23,758 nucleotides of DNA from Lactobacillus sp. (lineage in GTDB: Bacteria; Bacillota; Bacilli; Lactobacillales; Lactobacillaceae): positions 40,216 through 63,973 of the forward strand of contig NZ_JAAVAU010000002.1 in NCBI RefSeq assembly GCF_014803895.1. Reading direction: 5' to 3'. The notes under the pieces are model-generated. The model was not told where the DNA came from. It saw only the letters and a list, made by a program, of their open reading frames with translations, and made no database searches. The position numbers were made by a program, and so were the translations under genes. Each line of letters opens with the position of its first letter. The stretch's first letter is position 1. This document shows, in pieces, positions 1-9,279 of the stretch.

Positions 1-1029
1 CAATTCATTTTTAAGACTTTCAATTTTTTGCTTTGTTTGCTTTAATTCAGACTCCCATTGTAAAATTTGAGCTTTTTGATCAACCAAATCTTGTAGGTTA
101 TTCGAAGGATCACTTAATCCTTGAGAAATTTTCTTAGCCTGATCTTCTAATTTCTGAAGGGAGGTATTTAAACTTTTAATTTCAATTTCTAAGCTTTGTG
201 CCTTATCAAAGTCTTTTTGAGAAAAACTGACAGGCTTAACTTGTGACTTTAATTTTTGATATTCATTATAGTTAAGTAGCTGCCGTTTCAAGTCATTCAA
301 TTGTTGAACTTGCTTTTCAACTTGCTTTAGTTCAGCTTGGGCATTATTTTTTTGCTCAGTTAGTTTATTTAACTCCAACTCCAAACTCCGATACTGAGCA
401 AATTCTTGACTAGTGGCACTAACTTTTTCATTTTGAGCTTTAATTTTTGTCAACAAGGCATTAATTTCTGGTTTACGTCCAGTTTTTTTAAAAAGGTCTC
501 CAGCTTGTTTTTCAAAATCATCACGCACGTCGATTAATTTATTACTTTCTGCAGCCCCTAAAAAGTAAATACGTTCCATTAGTTCTGCTTGACTCAAACC
601 TGTAACTGTCCGTAAAGTATCTTGATTAAAAATAAAGCTGTCCGTATAAAATTGAGGACTAATATTTTGAATCTTTTTAAAAAATACTTCTCCTGAAATG
701 GACTCACCATTTAAAGTAACAGCTAACACGCCTTTTTTTGGGTCACCTTTAACATATAAACGTGTCAAAATGTACTTATCTTCTCCATCTTCAAAAGTTA
801 GACTACCACCTACTGGACTTACCCGAGCTAATGGACTGTAGTCTTCAAAAAATGGTGCAGTTTTAGTATTTTTTAAATAAAAGCCAAATATTACCTGCTT
901 AATAAAGGCAACAACCGTACTTTTACCCGCTTCATTAGCACCTTGAAAAACATCAAGATTATTCTTTAAATCAAAGCTAACATTACTTAACTTCCCAAAA
1001 TGAACTATCTCAATCTTCGTTAGTTTCAT
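1..1029 (-). CDS. yhaN: YhaN-like AAA/SMC-type ATPase, N-terminal part (cut by window edge)
   Basis: I translated 343 open codons from the ATG at 1029 to the left edge; the gene continues outside. The protein opens with MKLTKIEIVHFGKLSNV, typical of SbcC/RecF-type ATPases, and has a Walker A motif GANEAGKST at residues 30-38. From about residue 190 it is rich in Gln, Lys, Glu and Leu, as expected for the start of a long coiled coil. Walker B and signature motifs would lie outside the window. Its first 20 bases overlap the end of the YhaO-like nuclease gene, so the two are probably translationally coupled. From family knowledge, the pair resembles SbcC-SbcD (Rad50-Mre11): this subunit would hydrolyse ATP and clamp DNA ends for the partner nuclease. 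An SbcC-type name is an alternative; the roughly 400-residue partner favours YhaN. Confidence 0.85.
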   Translation of the reverse strand, partial: MKLTKIEIVHFGKLSNVSFDLKNNLDVFQGANEAGKSTVVAFIKQVIFGFYLKNTKTAPFFEDYSPLARVSPVGGSLTFEDGEDKYILTRLYVKGDPKKGVLAVTLNGESISGEVFFKKIQNISPQFYTDSFIFNQDTLRTVTGLSQAELMERIYFLGAAESNKLIDVRDDFEKQAGDLFKKTGRKPEINALLTKIKAQNEKVSATSQEFAQYRSLELELNKLTEQKNNAQAELKQVEKQVQQLNDLKRQLLNYNEYQKLKSQVKPVSFSQKDFDKAQSLEIEIKSLNTSLQKLEDQAKKISQGLSDPSNNLQDLVDQKAQILQWESELKQTKQKIESLKNEL

Positions 1030-2233
1030 TATCAAAATCCTTCAATTTTTGTCCCACTTTAACCTGCGTTAAATTCTTTACATCTTCAATAAAACTAGAA
1101 TCTTGCATCATTTCTGCAATCCAATCATCTTTTTTAGCAAGACTCTGGCCTAAAGATAAAATTTTTTCTCGAGTTAAAACTTTATCTTTTGCTTTTTCAA
1201 AAGCTATCTGATCACTGTCATTTAACGATAATTTTTGATTAGTATATAATTTTATTCTCACTAAAAGCGATTGGTGCTTTAATTTACGCGAAATTTCCCC
1301 CAATGCTTCTGGTTCTTGTAAAAAATCAATTTCTTTTTCAGTTAAAAAATTACTACCTAAAACATTAATACCAAAAAGTTGCCGGCTATCATTGTTAGAA
1401 TTTAACTTTTCAGCAATTTTTTCTAATAATTCACCTAACGATAAGCGTTTCTTCAAACTAAAAGTTACTGCCTGCCACTGAACAGGAGCTGTTTCAATAA
1501 AGGTAATTTTACTTTGCTTGGTATTTTCATCAACCTCTATCAAACTAACTCCTTTAGGGCCTTGTTCATTAATATGCCTACCTTGAAGATTACCACTATA
1601 AGCAACTAAAGGTTGCTCACTCACCACTTGACGGTGATGAATATGACCAAGAGCAAAGTAATCATAATTAAGACTCTTTAATTCATTCAACGAAAACGGC
1701 GCGTAAACATTATTACCAGATGGCATTTTTTCATTAGCATGCATTAAGCCAATGTTATACTTACCAGGAACCTTAACAGGAAATTCTGATATCATATCTT
1801 CCTCAATATGGTTTTCGCGGTAAGAAAAGCCATGAATTACATATTCAAAATTATCCTTAGTCTTAAAACTAGCTGATTCAACTTTTTGGTCTTTTCCTAA
1901 AAGTTTAAAGTAAGGACTATCTACTAAAATCATATCTTCAGGATTTAGATAATCGTGATTTCCTAAAATCATTACTACTTGAATTTTATGATCAACCAAC
2001 CGCCGAATTTGTTCAGCTAAAAAGACTTGGCTTTTTGGACTAGGATGAATTGAATCAAAGGTGTCTCCAGCAATTAAAAATAGATCTACATTATCAGTAA
2101 TTGCAAAATCAACACTACGCTTAAAAGAAACTTCAGTTGTTTGTTTTATTTGATTAAATTGATTAGATGGCAAAAAAGATAGCCCTAAAAAAGGACTATC
2201 TAAATGCGCATCAGAAAGATGAATAAATTTCAT
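1010..2233 (-). CDS. yhaO: YhaO-like DNA repair exonuclease (Mre11/SbcD-type metallophosphoesterase)
   Basis: This 407-residue protein carries the full calcineurin-like phosphoesterase motif series: D8-x-H10, GDTFD at 56-60, GNHD at 91-94, H165 in LMHANE, and GHIHH at 196-200. These residues bind two Mn ions in Mre11/SbcD nucleases. Length and motif spacing fit Bacillus YhaO (about 408 residues) better than SbcD. The C-terminal part after about residue 260 has no motif I recognise and probably contacts the ATPase partner. The gene starts 2 bases after the stop of the YheA-like gene with only a weak ribosome site, and ends 20 bases inside the YhaN-like gene, so coupled translation along the operon is likely. 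The inferred role is processing of DNA ends in repair; the substrate is not shown by sequence. Confidence 0.9.
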   Translation of the reverse strand: MKFIHLSDAHLDSPFLGLSFLPSNQFNQIKQTTEVSFKRSVDFAITDNVDLFLIAGDTFDSIHPSPKSQVFLAEQIRRLVDHKIQVVMILGNHDYLNPEDMILVDSPYFKLLGKDQKVESASFKTKDNFEYVIHGFSYRENHIEEDMISEFPVKVPGKYNIGLMHANEKMPSGNNVYAPFSLNELKSLNYDYFALGHIHHRQVVSEQPLVAYSGNLQGRHINEQGPKGVSLIEVDENTKQSKITFIETAPVQWQAVTFSLKKRLSLGELLEKIAEKLNSNNDSRQLFGINVLGSNFLTEKEIDFLQEPEALGEISRKLKHQSLLVRIKLYTNQKLSLNDSDQIAFEKAKDKVLTREKILSLGQSLAKKDDWIAEMMQDSSFIEDVKNLTQVKVGQKLKDFDNETNED

Positions 2234-2235
2234 AG

Positions 2236-2595
2236 TTACTTATCTTCTGATCTTAAACTTTCATATAATTCACCAAGTGGTTTGGTAAATGCTTGTTGTA
2301 CTTCATTGATCATTTGGAAAACAGCTTGTTCCTTAGTAATCATATCTTTCAAATGATCGTTAGCTTCGACTTCTTTATTAATTTCTTGGTATTCCTTTTG
2401 GAATTCTGGAGCAAGAGGTTGGCCACTTTGTTGAGCAGTCATAATCTTCTTTTGTAATTCATCCATGCGATGGTAAAGCTTTAAGCTTGCTGGATCTTGT
2501 TTCAAGTCTGCAATTGACTTTTCAAGAGCCTTAAATTGATCAGTTTGCTTTAAGTCATCAGCTAATTGGTTAGCAGTGTCATAAATATTTACCAT
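2236..2595 (-). CDS. YlbF/YmcA-family (YheA-like) cytosolic protein
   Basis: This 119-residue, fully soluble protein is rich in Lys, Gln and Glu and looks almost entirely helical. It starts [18 protein letters not shown] and contains a pattern of the YlbF/YmcA/YheA family (Com_YlbF), where a helical hairpin forms dimers. The ATG at 2595 is preceded by AAGGAG at good spacing. In Bacillus, the paralogues YlbF and YmcA form a complex with YaaT that affects RNA processing and competence, but the YheA branch has no settled function, so I do not transfer that role. It sits 23 bases after the class A PBP gene and 2 bases before the YhaO-like gene, which suggests cotranscription. Confidence 0.8.
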   Translation of the reverse strand: MVNIYDTANQLADDLKQTDQFKALEKSIADLKQDPASLKLYHRMDELQKKIMTAQQSGQPLAPEFQKEYQEINKEVEANDHLKDMITKEQAVFQMINEVQQAFTKPLGELYESLRSEDK

Positions 2596-2618
2596 AAATA
2601 TTCTCCTTAAAAATTAAA

Positions 2619-4676
2619 TTATTGTCCAAAAAGACCTTTAATACTATTATACCATTCATTAATCTTACTACCGGCATTGCTGAACCCTTTTTGAACATTT
2701 TCTTCAACATTATCTAGCCAACTAGAGTTAGCACCGGTTTCACTTGAAATTTGCTGTGCACTTTTAACGGTAAATTGAGTTTTCGATGTATATGGTAAAA
2801 TACCTTCCATTTCCGACTTATATAAATGCGTAATTCCTGTTTCAGAAATACCAGGCATAAAGTGCTGACTATCAGTCTTGTCGAATCCTACCCAGGTAGC
2901 GACTACAATATCAGGTGTATACCCAACAATCCATTGATCCTTAGTACCAAAGCCGTAGCTATCCGGTACTTCAGTTGAACCTGTTTTACCAGCAACGCTA
3001 TAACCTGATGGTTGCGCACTTGTAGCTGTACCATTAGTAAAGACACCTAACAACATTGAAGTCATTTCCTTAGCTGTGTTAGAAGAAATAATCCTATGAT
3101 TGCCAGTATTTTTATTTTCAGCAATTACCTTGCCACTAGCATCGGTAATTTTAGTAATAAAATAAGATTGATTTGGTAAATTACCATCATTAGCAAAAGC
3201 TGAGTACGCACGGGCCATTTGAAGTGGTGAAACACCACTTGATAGTCCACCCAAAGCTAAAGCTAAATTGCGATCACTTTTCGGAACTTTGATACCAAAA
3301 TTTTCTACGGACTCAACCCCTTTGTTAACCCCTATTTTATCTAAAAGCCAAACAGCTGGAACATTTTTACTCTCGGCCAAGGCTGTATACATTCGAATTT
3401 TATTTGAATATTGGTTATCAACATTATGGGGCTCATAGTTATTTTTACCGAATTTTTGTAACTTATTAGAAAGTTCAGAATCATAAGTATAGCCATTTTG
3501 CAAAGCCGGTGCATACACAGCTAAAGGTTTCATAGTAGAACCTGGTTGGCGTTTCATCTGTGTAGCACGATTATATCCTCTAAAGACATGCTCACCACGT
3601 CCACCAACTATCGCTGTTACAGCTCCTGTTTTGGGATCCATCGCTACACTCGCCCCTTGAGTTTTAGTACCATCTGAACTATCAGCTGGGAAATTCCAAT
3701 CTTCATTAAAACTATTTTGCATAGCAGTTTGATAATTTTGATCCAGGGTAGTGTAAATCTTTAACCCCTTGTTCATCACATCTTCTTCTTTAATGCCATA
3801 ACGATTAATTGCTTCGTTAACAACAGCATCAAAGAAATATGGGTAGCGATAGCCATCTGTCGCCGTATAAGTGTTAGTAACCACTAATTGCGTTGCTTTA
3901 GCTGCATTAGCCTGTGATTGGGTTATTTTTTTATTCTCAACCATTAATCCTAACACTACATTTCTTCTTGCTGTAGCATTTTTAAGATGATCAGCCGGAT
4001 TATAAGCACTCGGATTTTTTAGCATACCTGCTAGAGTAGCAGCTTCTCCTAAACTAAGATCTGAAGCATTTTTACCAAAATAACGTTTGGAAGCATCTTG
4101 GACGCCCCAAACCCCATTACCAAAATAGGCATTGTTCAGATACATAGTTAAGATATCTTTTTTAGAATAAACATGGTTAATTTCAATGGCAAAAAATAGT
4201 TCTTCTAATTTTCTAGAAAAAGTTTGTTGTTGTGTGAGCAAAGCATTCTTGGCAAGTTGTTGAGTTAGAGTTGATCCACCGCCGACAATTCCACGATGAA
4301 CAATTCCCAGTACAGCGGCTCGTGCCATTCCTTTAATACTAAAGCCAGGATTTTTATAGAAAGTCCGGTCTTCAGTTGAAATAACCGCATTTTGAACATA
4401 GGGAGAAATTTTATTTAATTCTACAAAACTTCCTTTTTGAGAATAAAGCGTTCCAGCCTTTTTACCTTTGTTATCATAGATTACTGTAGTAGTTGCTAGC
4501 GACGCTTTTAAATTACCGATATTTGAAGTTTTTACCTTCACGGTATAATAAGTACAAACAAATAAAAACACACTCAAAATAGCCAAAATTAACCAGCGCC
4601 AAATTTGAAAACGATGATTAAAGTGTTTAATAGCAGCAATTACTCGCCGCCTAAAATCTTGATTTTGGGGATGCAT
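2619..4676 (-). CDS. Class A penicillin-binding protein (PBP1A/2A family), bifunctional
   Basis: This 685-residue protein has a short basic cytoplasmic tail, one membrane anchor at about 27-46, a glycosyltransferase (GT51) domain at about 75-250 and a transpeptidase domain at about 335-620. The GT51 catalytic Glu102 lies in TEDRTFY, followed by GGGSTLTQQ at 132-140. Transpeptidase motifs are S380-TMK, S436-KN and K564-TG. It polymerises lipid II and cross-links stem peptides outside the membrane. The C-terminal tail after about 640 is Ser/Asn-rich with no recognised domain. An AGAAGGAAG ribosome site precedes the ATG. It heads a minus-strand cluster and is divergent from the pseudouridine synthase gene. 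All catalytic residues are present, so it should be active. Which PBP paralogue this is cannot be decided without comparison. Confidence 0.95.
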   Translation of the reverse strand: MHPQNQDFRRRVIAAIKHFNHRFQIWRWLILAILSVFLFVCTYYTVKVKTSNIGNLKASLATTTVIYDNKGKKAGTLYSQKGSFVELNKISPYVQNAVISTEDRTFYKNPGFSIKGMARAAVLGIVHRGIVGGGSTLTQQLAKNALLTQQQTFSRKLEELFFAIEINHVYSKKDILTMYLNNAYFGNGVWGVQDASKRYFGKNASDLSLGEAATLAGMLKNPSAYNPADHLKNATARRNVVLGLMVENKKITQSQANAAKATQLVVTNTYTATDGYRYPYFFDAVVNEAINRYGIKEEDVMNKGLKIYTTLDQNYQTAMQNSFNEDWNFPADSSDGTKTQGASVAMDPKTGAVTAIVGGRGEHVFRGYNRATQMKRQPGSTMKPLAVYAPALQNGYTYDSELSNKLQKFGKNNYEPHNVDNQYSNKIRMYTALAESKNVPAVWLLDKIGVNKGVESVENFGIKVPKSDRNLALALGGLSSGVSPLQMARAYSAFANDGNLPNQSYFITKITDASGKVIAENKNTGNHRIISSNTAKEMTSMLLGVFTNGTATSAQPSGYSVAGKTGSTEVPDSYGFGTKDQWIVGYTPDIVVATWVGFDKTDSQHFMPGISETGITHLYKSEMEGILPYTSKTQFTVKSAQQISSETGANSSWLDNVEENVQKGFSNAGSKINEWYNSIKGLFGQ

Positions 4677-4778
4677 TCGTTAAACTTCCTTCTAAATAAA
4701 CATCATGATAGTAATTTTATCACATCCCTACCTAAATAAGCTTCTTAATATTTTAAGTTTCAGATAAGAAAGGTAAAT

Positions 4779-5621
4779 ATGACTAAATATAGTTTTGAAT
4801 TAATATATCCAGACAATAACTCTCCTATTTCTGTAGACCAGGTAATGCGTCAATTGCTTATTCCTCGTAAATGGCGACACTATTTACGTAGCGAAAAGCA
4901 AATTTTAATTAATGGAAAATATCTACCACTCAACTTCTTAGTTAATTCTGGGGACAAAATTCAAATAAATCTTACCCACGTAGAAAGCCTACAACAAACT
5001 TATCAACCTAGTGGTCATTTGCCCAATATTGTTTATGAAGACGATAATGTTCTAGTAATCAATAAACCTGCCGGACAAAAAACTCACCCTAATCTAAATG
5101 AAAAAGATACAGCGCTTAACGATTGCGCTACTTATCTAGGTACTAGTCCTTATATTGTTCATCGCCTTGATATGCTTACAAGTGGGTTACTTTTAGTAGC
5201 GAAAAATCCTGCGGTAGTACCAATTTTAAATCGCCAATTAACTACTAAAACTTTTCATCGTAATTACTTTGCAACGGTAAACAATCCCGAAAATCTACAT
5301 GCGAGTGGCACAATATCTGCTCCTATAGGCCAAGATCCTAACGATCAAAGAAAACGAATGATTTGTTCTACTGGTTTGAAATCCATTACTCATTATCAAC
5401 TTTTAAAACGAAATTCTAAAACCGCCCTAGTTAAATTGACCTTAGAAACCGGACGCACCCATCAAATTCGCGTTCATTTAGCAAGTATTGGATCTCCTAT
5501 TCTTGGTGATCCTCTATATAATCCAAATTTTAATGGTGAACAACTTCATCTTACAGCATATCAAATGTCGTTTCTTTCCCCTTTTTCATTTACCAGACAA
5601 ACAATTCAATTAAGAGTATAA
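4779..5621 (+). CDS. RluA/RluD-family pseudouridine synthase
   Basis: This 280-residue protein has an S4-like N-terminal RNA-binding segment (about 15-65) and a pseudouridine synthase catalytic domain. The diagnostic HRLDMLTSG motif is at 128-136, with the catalytic aspartate D131, and the second family motif TGRTHQIRVH is at 214-223. It would isomerise uridine to pseudouridine in rRNA or another structured RNA. The RluD/YjbO/YhcT subgroup cannot be assigned from motifs alone, so the target base is unknown. The ribosome site AGAAAGG precedes the ATG. The HAD phosphatase gene begins 33 bases downstream on the same strand with its own good ribosome site, so the two probably share a transcript that ends at the hairpin near 6500. 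Confidence 0.9.
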   Translation: MTKYSFELIYPDNNSPISVDQVMRQLLIPRKWRHYLRSEKQILINGKYLPLNFLVNSGDKIQINLTHVESLQQTYQPSGHLPNIVYEDDNVLVINKPAGQKTHPNLNEKDTALNDCATYLGTSPYIVHRLDMLTSGLLLVAKNPAVVPILNRQLTTKTFHRNYFATVNNPENLHASGTISAPIGQDPNDQRKRMICSTGLKSITHYQLLKRNSKTALVKLTLETGRTHQIRVHLASIGSPILGDPLYNPNFNGEQLHLTAYQMSFLSPFSFTRQTIQLRV

Positions 5622-5654
5622 TTGGTTTAGTTGATTTTATGAAAGGGATTACAT

Positions 5655-6467
5655 ATGAAAAATATTCCGTTTAAAGCAGTTGCCGTAGATATGGACGGCA
5701 CTTTCGTCAATTCAAAAAATACTTATGACCATAAACGATTTAGAAAAGTATTAACTCAACTACATAAAAATGGTATTCATTTTATTGTTGCGAGTGGACG
5801 TCCATTAGATCGTCTAAAAAAAGATTTTAATGAATTTTTAGATGAGATCGATTTAATTTGTGATAATGGTGGTATTTTGGTCAAAGATAACCAAATAATT
5901 CGTACCATTACTTTTTCACATAAAACTAGCATAGACCTATTGAAATTTATTCAAAAAAACTATCCCCACGCTAATATTATTGCCTGTGGTTTAAATAATA
6001 GTTATATTTTTGACAATGCTTCTCCTGAATTTAGAAACTTTATGAAATTCTACTATCCAGATGCTATTAATGTTAGTCAAATCGATGATATTCCCCAAGA
6101 TGAAAAATTTGATAAATTAACTATTTGGGATCCTACTAAGCCTGCTATTATTGAAAAAAATTATAATAGTAACTCTACTGAAAAAATTCATGCAACTTCA
6201 AGTGGTTTTAACTGTACCGATATTATTCCTGAGGGAGTCAACAAAGCAAGTAGCTTAGAATATTTCCTAAAATACTTTAAAATATCTCCAGATGAACTAA
6301 TTGCCTTTGGAGATGGAATGAATGATCTAGAAATGCTTAATCTTGCTGGCTACAGTTATGCAATGAAAAATGGAGAAGATGAGCTTAAACAAATCGCTAA
6401 ATATGAAGCTCCTACTAATAATGAAAATGGAGTATTACAAGTTCTTGAAGAGTATTTAAATAACTAA
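5655..6467 (+). CDS. Cof-type HAD-IIB sugar-phosphate phosphatase
   Basis: This 270-residue protein shows all four HAD motifs: DMDGT with nucleophile D12 and acid/base D14, S47 in VASGRP, K197 in EGVNKAS, and GDGMND at 219-224. The C2B cap between motifs II and III marks the Cof/YidA subfamily. These cytosolic, Mg-dependent enzymes dephosphorylate small sugar phosphates, nucleotides or cofactors such as FMN and pyridoxal phosphate; specificity cannot be read from sequence. The ribosome site GAAAGGG lies 7 bases before the ATG. It is probably cotranscribed with the upstream pseudouridine synthase gene and converges on fba with a shared terminator between them. Confidence 0.92.
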   Translation: MKNIPFKAVAVDMDGTFVNSKNTYDHKRFRKVLTQLHKNGIHFIVASGRPLDRLKKDFNEFLDEIDLICDNGGILVKDNQIIRTITFSHKTSIDLLKFIQKNYPHANIIACGLNNSYIFDNASPEFRNFMKFYYPDAINVSQIDDIPQDEKFDKLTIWDPTKPAIIEKNYNSNSTEKIHATSSGFNCTDIIPEGVNKASSLEYFLKYFKISPDELIAFGDGMNDLEMLNLAGYSYAMKNGEDELKQIAKYEAPTNNENGVLQVLEEYLNN

Positions 6468-6480
6468 AAGTCATCATAAT

Positions 6481-6513
6481 AAAAAGACTCTAGGAAAACC
6501 TAGAGTCTTTTTT
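6481..6513. terminator. Two-way terminator between HAD phosphatase gene and fba
   Basis: A perfect stem AGACTCTAGG / CCTAGAGTCT is closed by an AAAA loop, with a run of A before it and of T after it. It can therefore stop transcripts of the plus-strand phosphatase gene and of minus-strand fba. The two genes converge here. Confidence 0.9.
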
Positions 6514-6539
6514 AATACTTATTTTTTAATAAGCTTAGA

Positions 6540-7451
6540 TTATTCTTCGTTTAATGATGAACGATCGAATGAAGCATCCTTAAGTTCATTATCAATAGTT
6601 TCAGTACCCATCCAAGCAATCATTTCCTTCATCTTGGCAGTGATTGCTTCAGTACCAGGTAATAACAACTTACGAGGATCGTAACCCTTGTTAGCCTTAT
6701 CTTCGTCCTTACCTTCTTCAATGTACTTACGAGTAGCTTCTTGGAATGCAAGTTGGAATTCAGTGTTGATGTTGATCTTAGCAATACCAAGTTGGATAGC
6801 CTTCTTAATTTGGTCTTCAGGAATACCTGAACCACCGTGAAGAACAAGTGGAGTATCAGGAACAGCTTCAGCAATTTCCTTCAAACGATCAAAGTTAAGA
6901 CCCTTCCAGTCAGCTGGGTATACACCGTGGATGTTACCGATACCACAAGCAAGCTTGTCAACACCAGCAGCAACGAATGCCTTAGCATCTTCAACAGATG
7001 CTAATTCACCACCACCTTGGTTTTCACCAATCTTACCAATTTCAGCTTCAACTGAAATACCACGTTCGTGAGCAAGCTTGATGATTTCCTTAGTCTTAGC
7101 TAAGTTTTCTTCAACTGGAAGTGCGTGACCATCAAACATAACTGATGAGTAACCAAGCTTAATACATTCAATTGCTGAATCGTAGTCACCGTGGTCTAAG
7201 TTCAAGATAACAGGAACTGAGATACCCATAGCGTCAACTTGGTCAGCAACCATGTCCTTAACGAACTTGTAACCACCCATGTACTTAGCAGCACCAGTAG
7301 AAACTTGAATCAATAATGGAGTTCTAGTTTCTTCAGCACCTCTTAAAATAGCACGAGTCCATTCCAAGTTATTAGTGTTGTAAGCACCTACAGCGTAGTG
7401 GTTCTTACGAGCATCTTTAAAGATTTGGTTACCATTGTCAAAATAAGCCAT
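6540..7451 (-). CDS. fba: Class II fructose-bisphosphate aldolase
   Basis: This 303-residue protein is a class II, Zn-dependent aldolase of glycolysis: fructose 1,6-bisphosphate is split into dihydroxyacetone phosphate and glyceraldehyde 3-phosphate. Catalytic D86 and zinc ligand H87 lie in LDHGDY. Other expected metal or substrate positions are E135/E137 in VEAEIG, H175 in GNIHG and H205 in LHGGSG, followed by the NINT motif at 227-230. The ribosome site is a strong AGGAGG before ATG. The reading frame uses a narrow set of codons compared with its neighbours, as expected for a highly expressed glycolytic gene. It stands alone between argS and a terminator. A tagatose-bisphosphate aldolase is the only realistic alternative, and the glycolytic assignment is preferred. 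Confidence 0.96.
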   Translation of the reverse strand: MAYFDNGNQIFKDARKNHYAVGAYNTNNLEWTRAILRGAEETRTPLLIQVSTGAAKYMGGYKFVKDMVADQVDAMGISVPVILNLDHGDYDSAIECIKLGYSSVMFDGHALPVEENLAKTKEIIKLAHERGISVEAEIGKIGENQGGGELASVEDAKAFVAAGVDKLACGIGNIHGVYPADWKGLNFDRLKEIAEAVPDTPLVLHGGSGIPEDQIKKAIQLGIAKININTEFQLAFQEATRKYIEEGKDEDKANKGYDPRKLLLPGTEAITAKMKEMIAWMGTETIDNELKDASFDRSSLNEE

Positions 7452-7543
7452 TAAAAAATACCTCCTAAATTTTTAACACATTCATATTGTAACTCAATTG
7501 TTCAAAAGTTAACATACTTCTGCTTAGAAAATTTTATTTTCTA

Positions 7544-9220
7544 TTACATTTCTTTTGGAGCGTTAACACCTAATAAGCGTAAAGCTTCAGTCAAAACAAT
7601 TGAAGTAGCTTGTACTAAAGCCAAACGTGCATTTAGTTGATCGTTATCCTCTAAAATACGTACATTTGCATAATACTTGTTAAATTTCTTACTCAAATTC
7701 AAAGCATACTTAGCAATTACAGATGGTTCAAATTTTTCAGAAGCTTTAGCAACAATTTCTGGAAAATCAGCTAAATCTTTAGCCACGGCAAATGCCCAAT
7801 CGTCATCAAGAGCCAAATTATCCATCGAAATTTCTTTACCAGCCTTACGCAAGATACTTTGAGCACGAGCATTAGTATATTGAACGTAAGGACCGGTATC
7901 ACCTTCAAAACGTACAACTTCTTGTAAGTCAAAGTCAAAGTTATCTAAACGATCATTCTTTAAGTCATGGAAGATAACCGCTCCAACACCAACATCATGA
8001 GCTACTTGGTCTTTATTTTCAAGAGTTGGGTTCTTTTCCTCAATTTGTTGTTGAGCAAGGTTTACTGCATCTTTCAATACTTGATCAAGGAAAACAACAT
8101 TCCCTTTTCTAGTAGAAAGTTTTTTACCACCTTGGGTAATTAAACCAAACGGAACATGGTGAATTTCATCTGACCAATCGTATCCCATCTTATTAAGCAC
8201 AGTCTTAAGTTCAACAAAGTGTTGGGCTTGTTCGTTACCAACTACATAGAGCATTTTAACGAAATCGTATTCCTTCATTCTCCATTCAGCAGCAGCTAAA
8301 TCACGAGTTAAATAAATTGAAGTACCGTCAGACTTAACAATGATAGCTGGATTTTCATCTTCACCCATATCAACAACTTGGGCACCTTGGGATTCATGTA
8401 AAAGATTCTTATCTTTTAATTCATCAATAACAGGTTGCATCTTATCATTGAAGAAAGCCTCCCCATTGTAAGAATCAAATTCAACACCTAATTCTTTATA
8501 AATACGGTTAAAGTCCGCTAATGAAACTTCACGGAACCATTTCCAAAGCTTAGTTGCTTCAGGGTCTCCTTCTTCAAGTTTCTTAAACCAACCGCGGCCC
8601 TCTTCTTCAAGTTCCGGATTTTCTTCAGCTTCTTTATGGAAACGGACGTAGTAATGGAAGAGATTCATAATTGGATCATTTTTAACTTCTTCTTCACTAC
8701 CCCAATGTTTATAAGCAGCAATTAACTTACCAAATTGAGTACCATAGTCACCTAAATAATTAATCTTAATTGGAGTATAGCCAACTTTTTTCATTGTTTT
8801 AGCAATTGAATTACCAATTACAGTTGAACGTAAGTGTCCCATGGACATAGGCTTAGCAATATTAGGACTTGACATATCAATTGGCACATTACCATGTCCT
8901 AATTCTTGATCACCATAATGTTCTTTTTCAGTCAATACATCGCTTAGAGTTGCTTTAACTAATTTTTCATGATTAATAGCAAAGTTCACATAAGGACCTA
9001 CAGCTTGAATACTAGAAAAGCTATCATCACTAATCTTTTCAGCAATTTCTTGAGCAATAATTGCTGGATTTTTATGTTCAATTTTTGCTAAAGCAAATGC
9101 TGGAAAAGCATAATCACCCATTTTAGCATTCTTTGGACGTTCGATTAACATTGCTACTTTTTCTTTAGGTAGATCAACTTGTTCACCTACCAAGTCAACT
9201 ACTTTTTGTTTAAAATCCAT
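7544..9220 (-). CDS. argS: Arginine-tRNA ligase
   Basis: This 558-residue class I synthetase is close to the usual length (about 560). It has the ArgS N-terminal add-on domain (about 1-90), the HIGH-equivalent KPMSMGHLRST around 123-133, the KMSKS-equivalent KLSTRKGN at 367-374, and the DALR anticodon-binding domain at the C terminus. The SMGH form of the first motif, with Ser where many class I enzymes have His, is normal for the Bacillus-type ArgS. It charges tRNA-Arg in the cytosol. GAGGTG precedes the ATG at 9220. Expression should be controlled by the T-box leader directly upstream, which ends in a terminator just before the ribosome site. Confidence 0.97.
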   Translation of the reverse strand: MDFKQKVVDLVGEQVDLPKEKVAMLIERPKNAKMGDYAFPAFALAKIEHKNPAIIAQEIAEKISDDSFSSIQAVGPYVNFAINHEKLVKATLSDVLTEKEHYGDQELGHGNVPIDMSSPNIAKPMSMGHLRSTVIGNSIAKTMKKVGYTPIKINYLGDYGTQFGKLIAAYKHWGSEEEVKNDPIMNLFHYYVRFHKEAEENPELEEEGRGWFKKLEEGDPEATKLWKWFREVSLADFNRIYKELGVEFDSYNGEAFFNDKMQPVIDELKDKNLLHESQGAQVVDMGEDENPAIIVKSDGTSIYLTRDLAAAEWRMKEYDFVKMLYVVGNEQAQHFVELKTVLNKMGYDWSDEIHHVPFGLITQGGKKLSTRKGNVVFLDQVLKDAVNLAQQQIEEKNPTLENKDQVAHDVGVGAVIFHDLKNDRLDNFDFDLQEVVRFEGDTGPYVQYTNARAQSILRKAGKEISMDNLALDDDWAFAVAKDLADFPEIVAKASEKFEPSVIAKYALNLSKKFNKYYANVRILEDNDQLNARLALVQATSIVLTEALRLLGVNAPKEM

Positions 9221-9243
9221 GTCTGCACCTCATTTTCGGAAAT

Positions 9244-9279
9244 AAAAAAGTCTCTTCCTAGTCAATGCTAGAAAGAGAC
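9244..9279 (-). terminator. T-box terminator hairpin before argS
   Basis: The stem starts GTCTCTTTCTAG and closes CTAGGAAGAGAC on the minus strand, followed by TTTTTT. It is the attenuator of the argS leader and may also catch read-through from the L,D-transpeptidase gene upstream. Confidence 0.9.

Noticed and set aside
6629..6874. 81-codon open frame on the minus strand inside fba
   Set aside because: It lies in another frame of a highly biased coding sequence, has no ribosome site and a composition unlike a protein; a shadow of fba.
7524..7543. Palindrome TAGAAAAT/ATTTTCTA after argS as a terminator or operator
   Set aside because: The stem is A/T only and no T run follows on the minus strand. 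It is easily produced by chance in AT-rich DNA.
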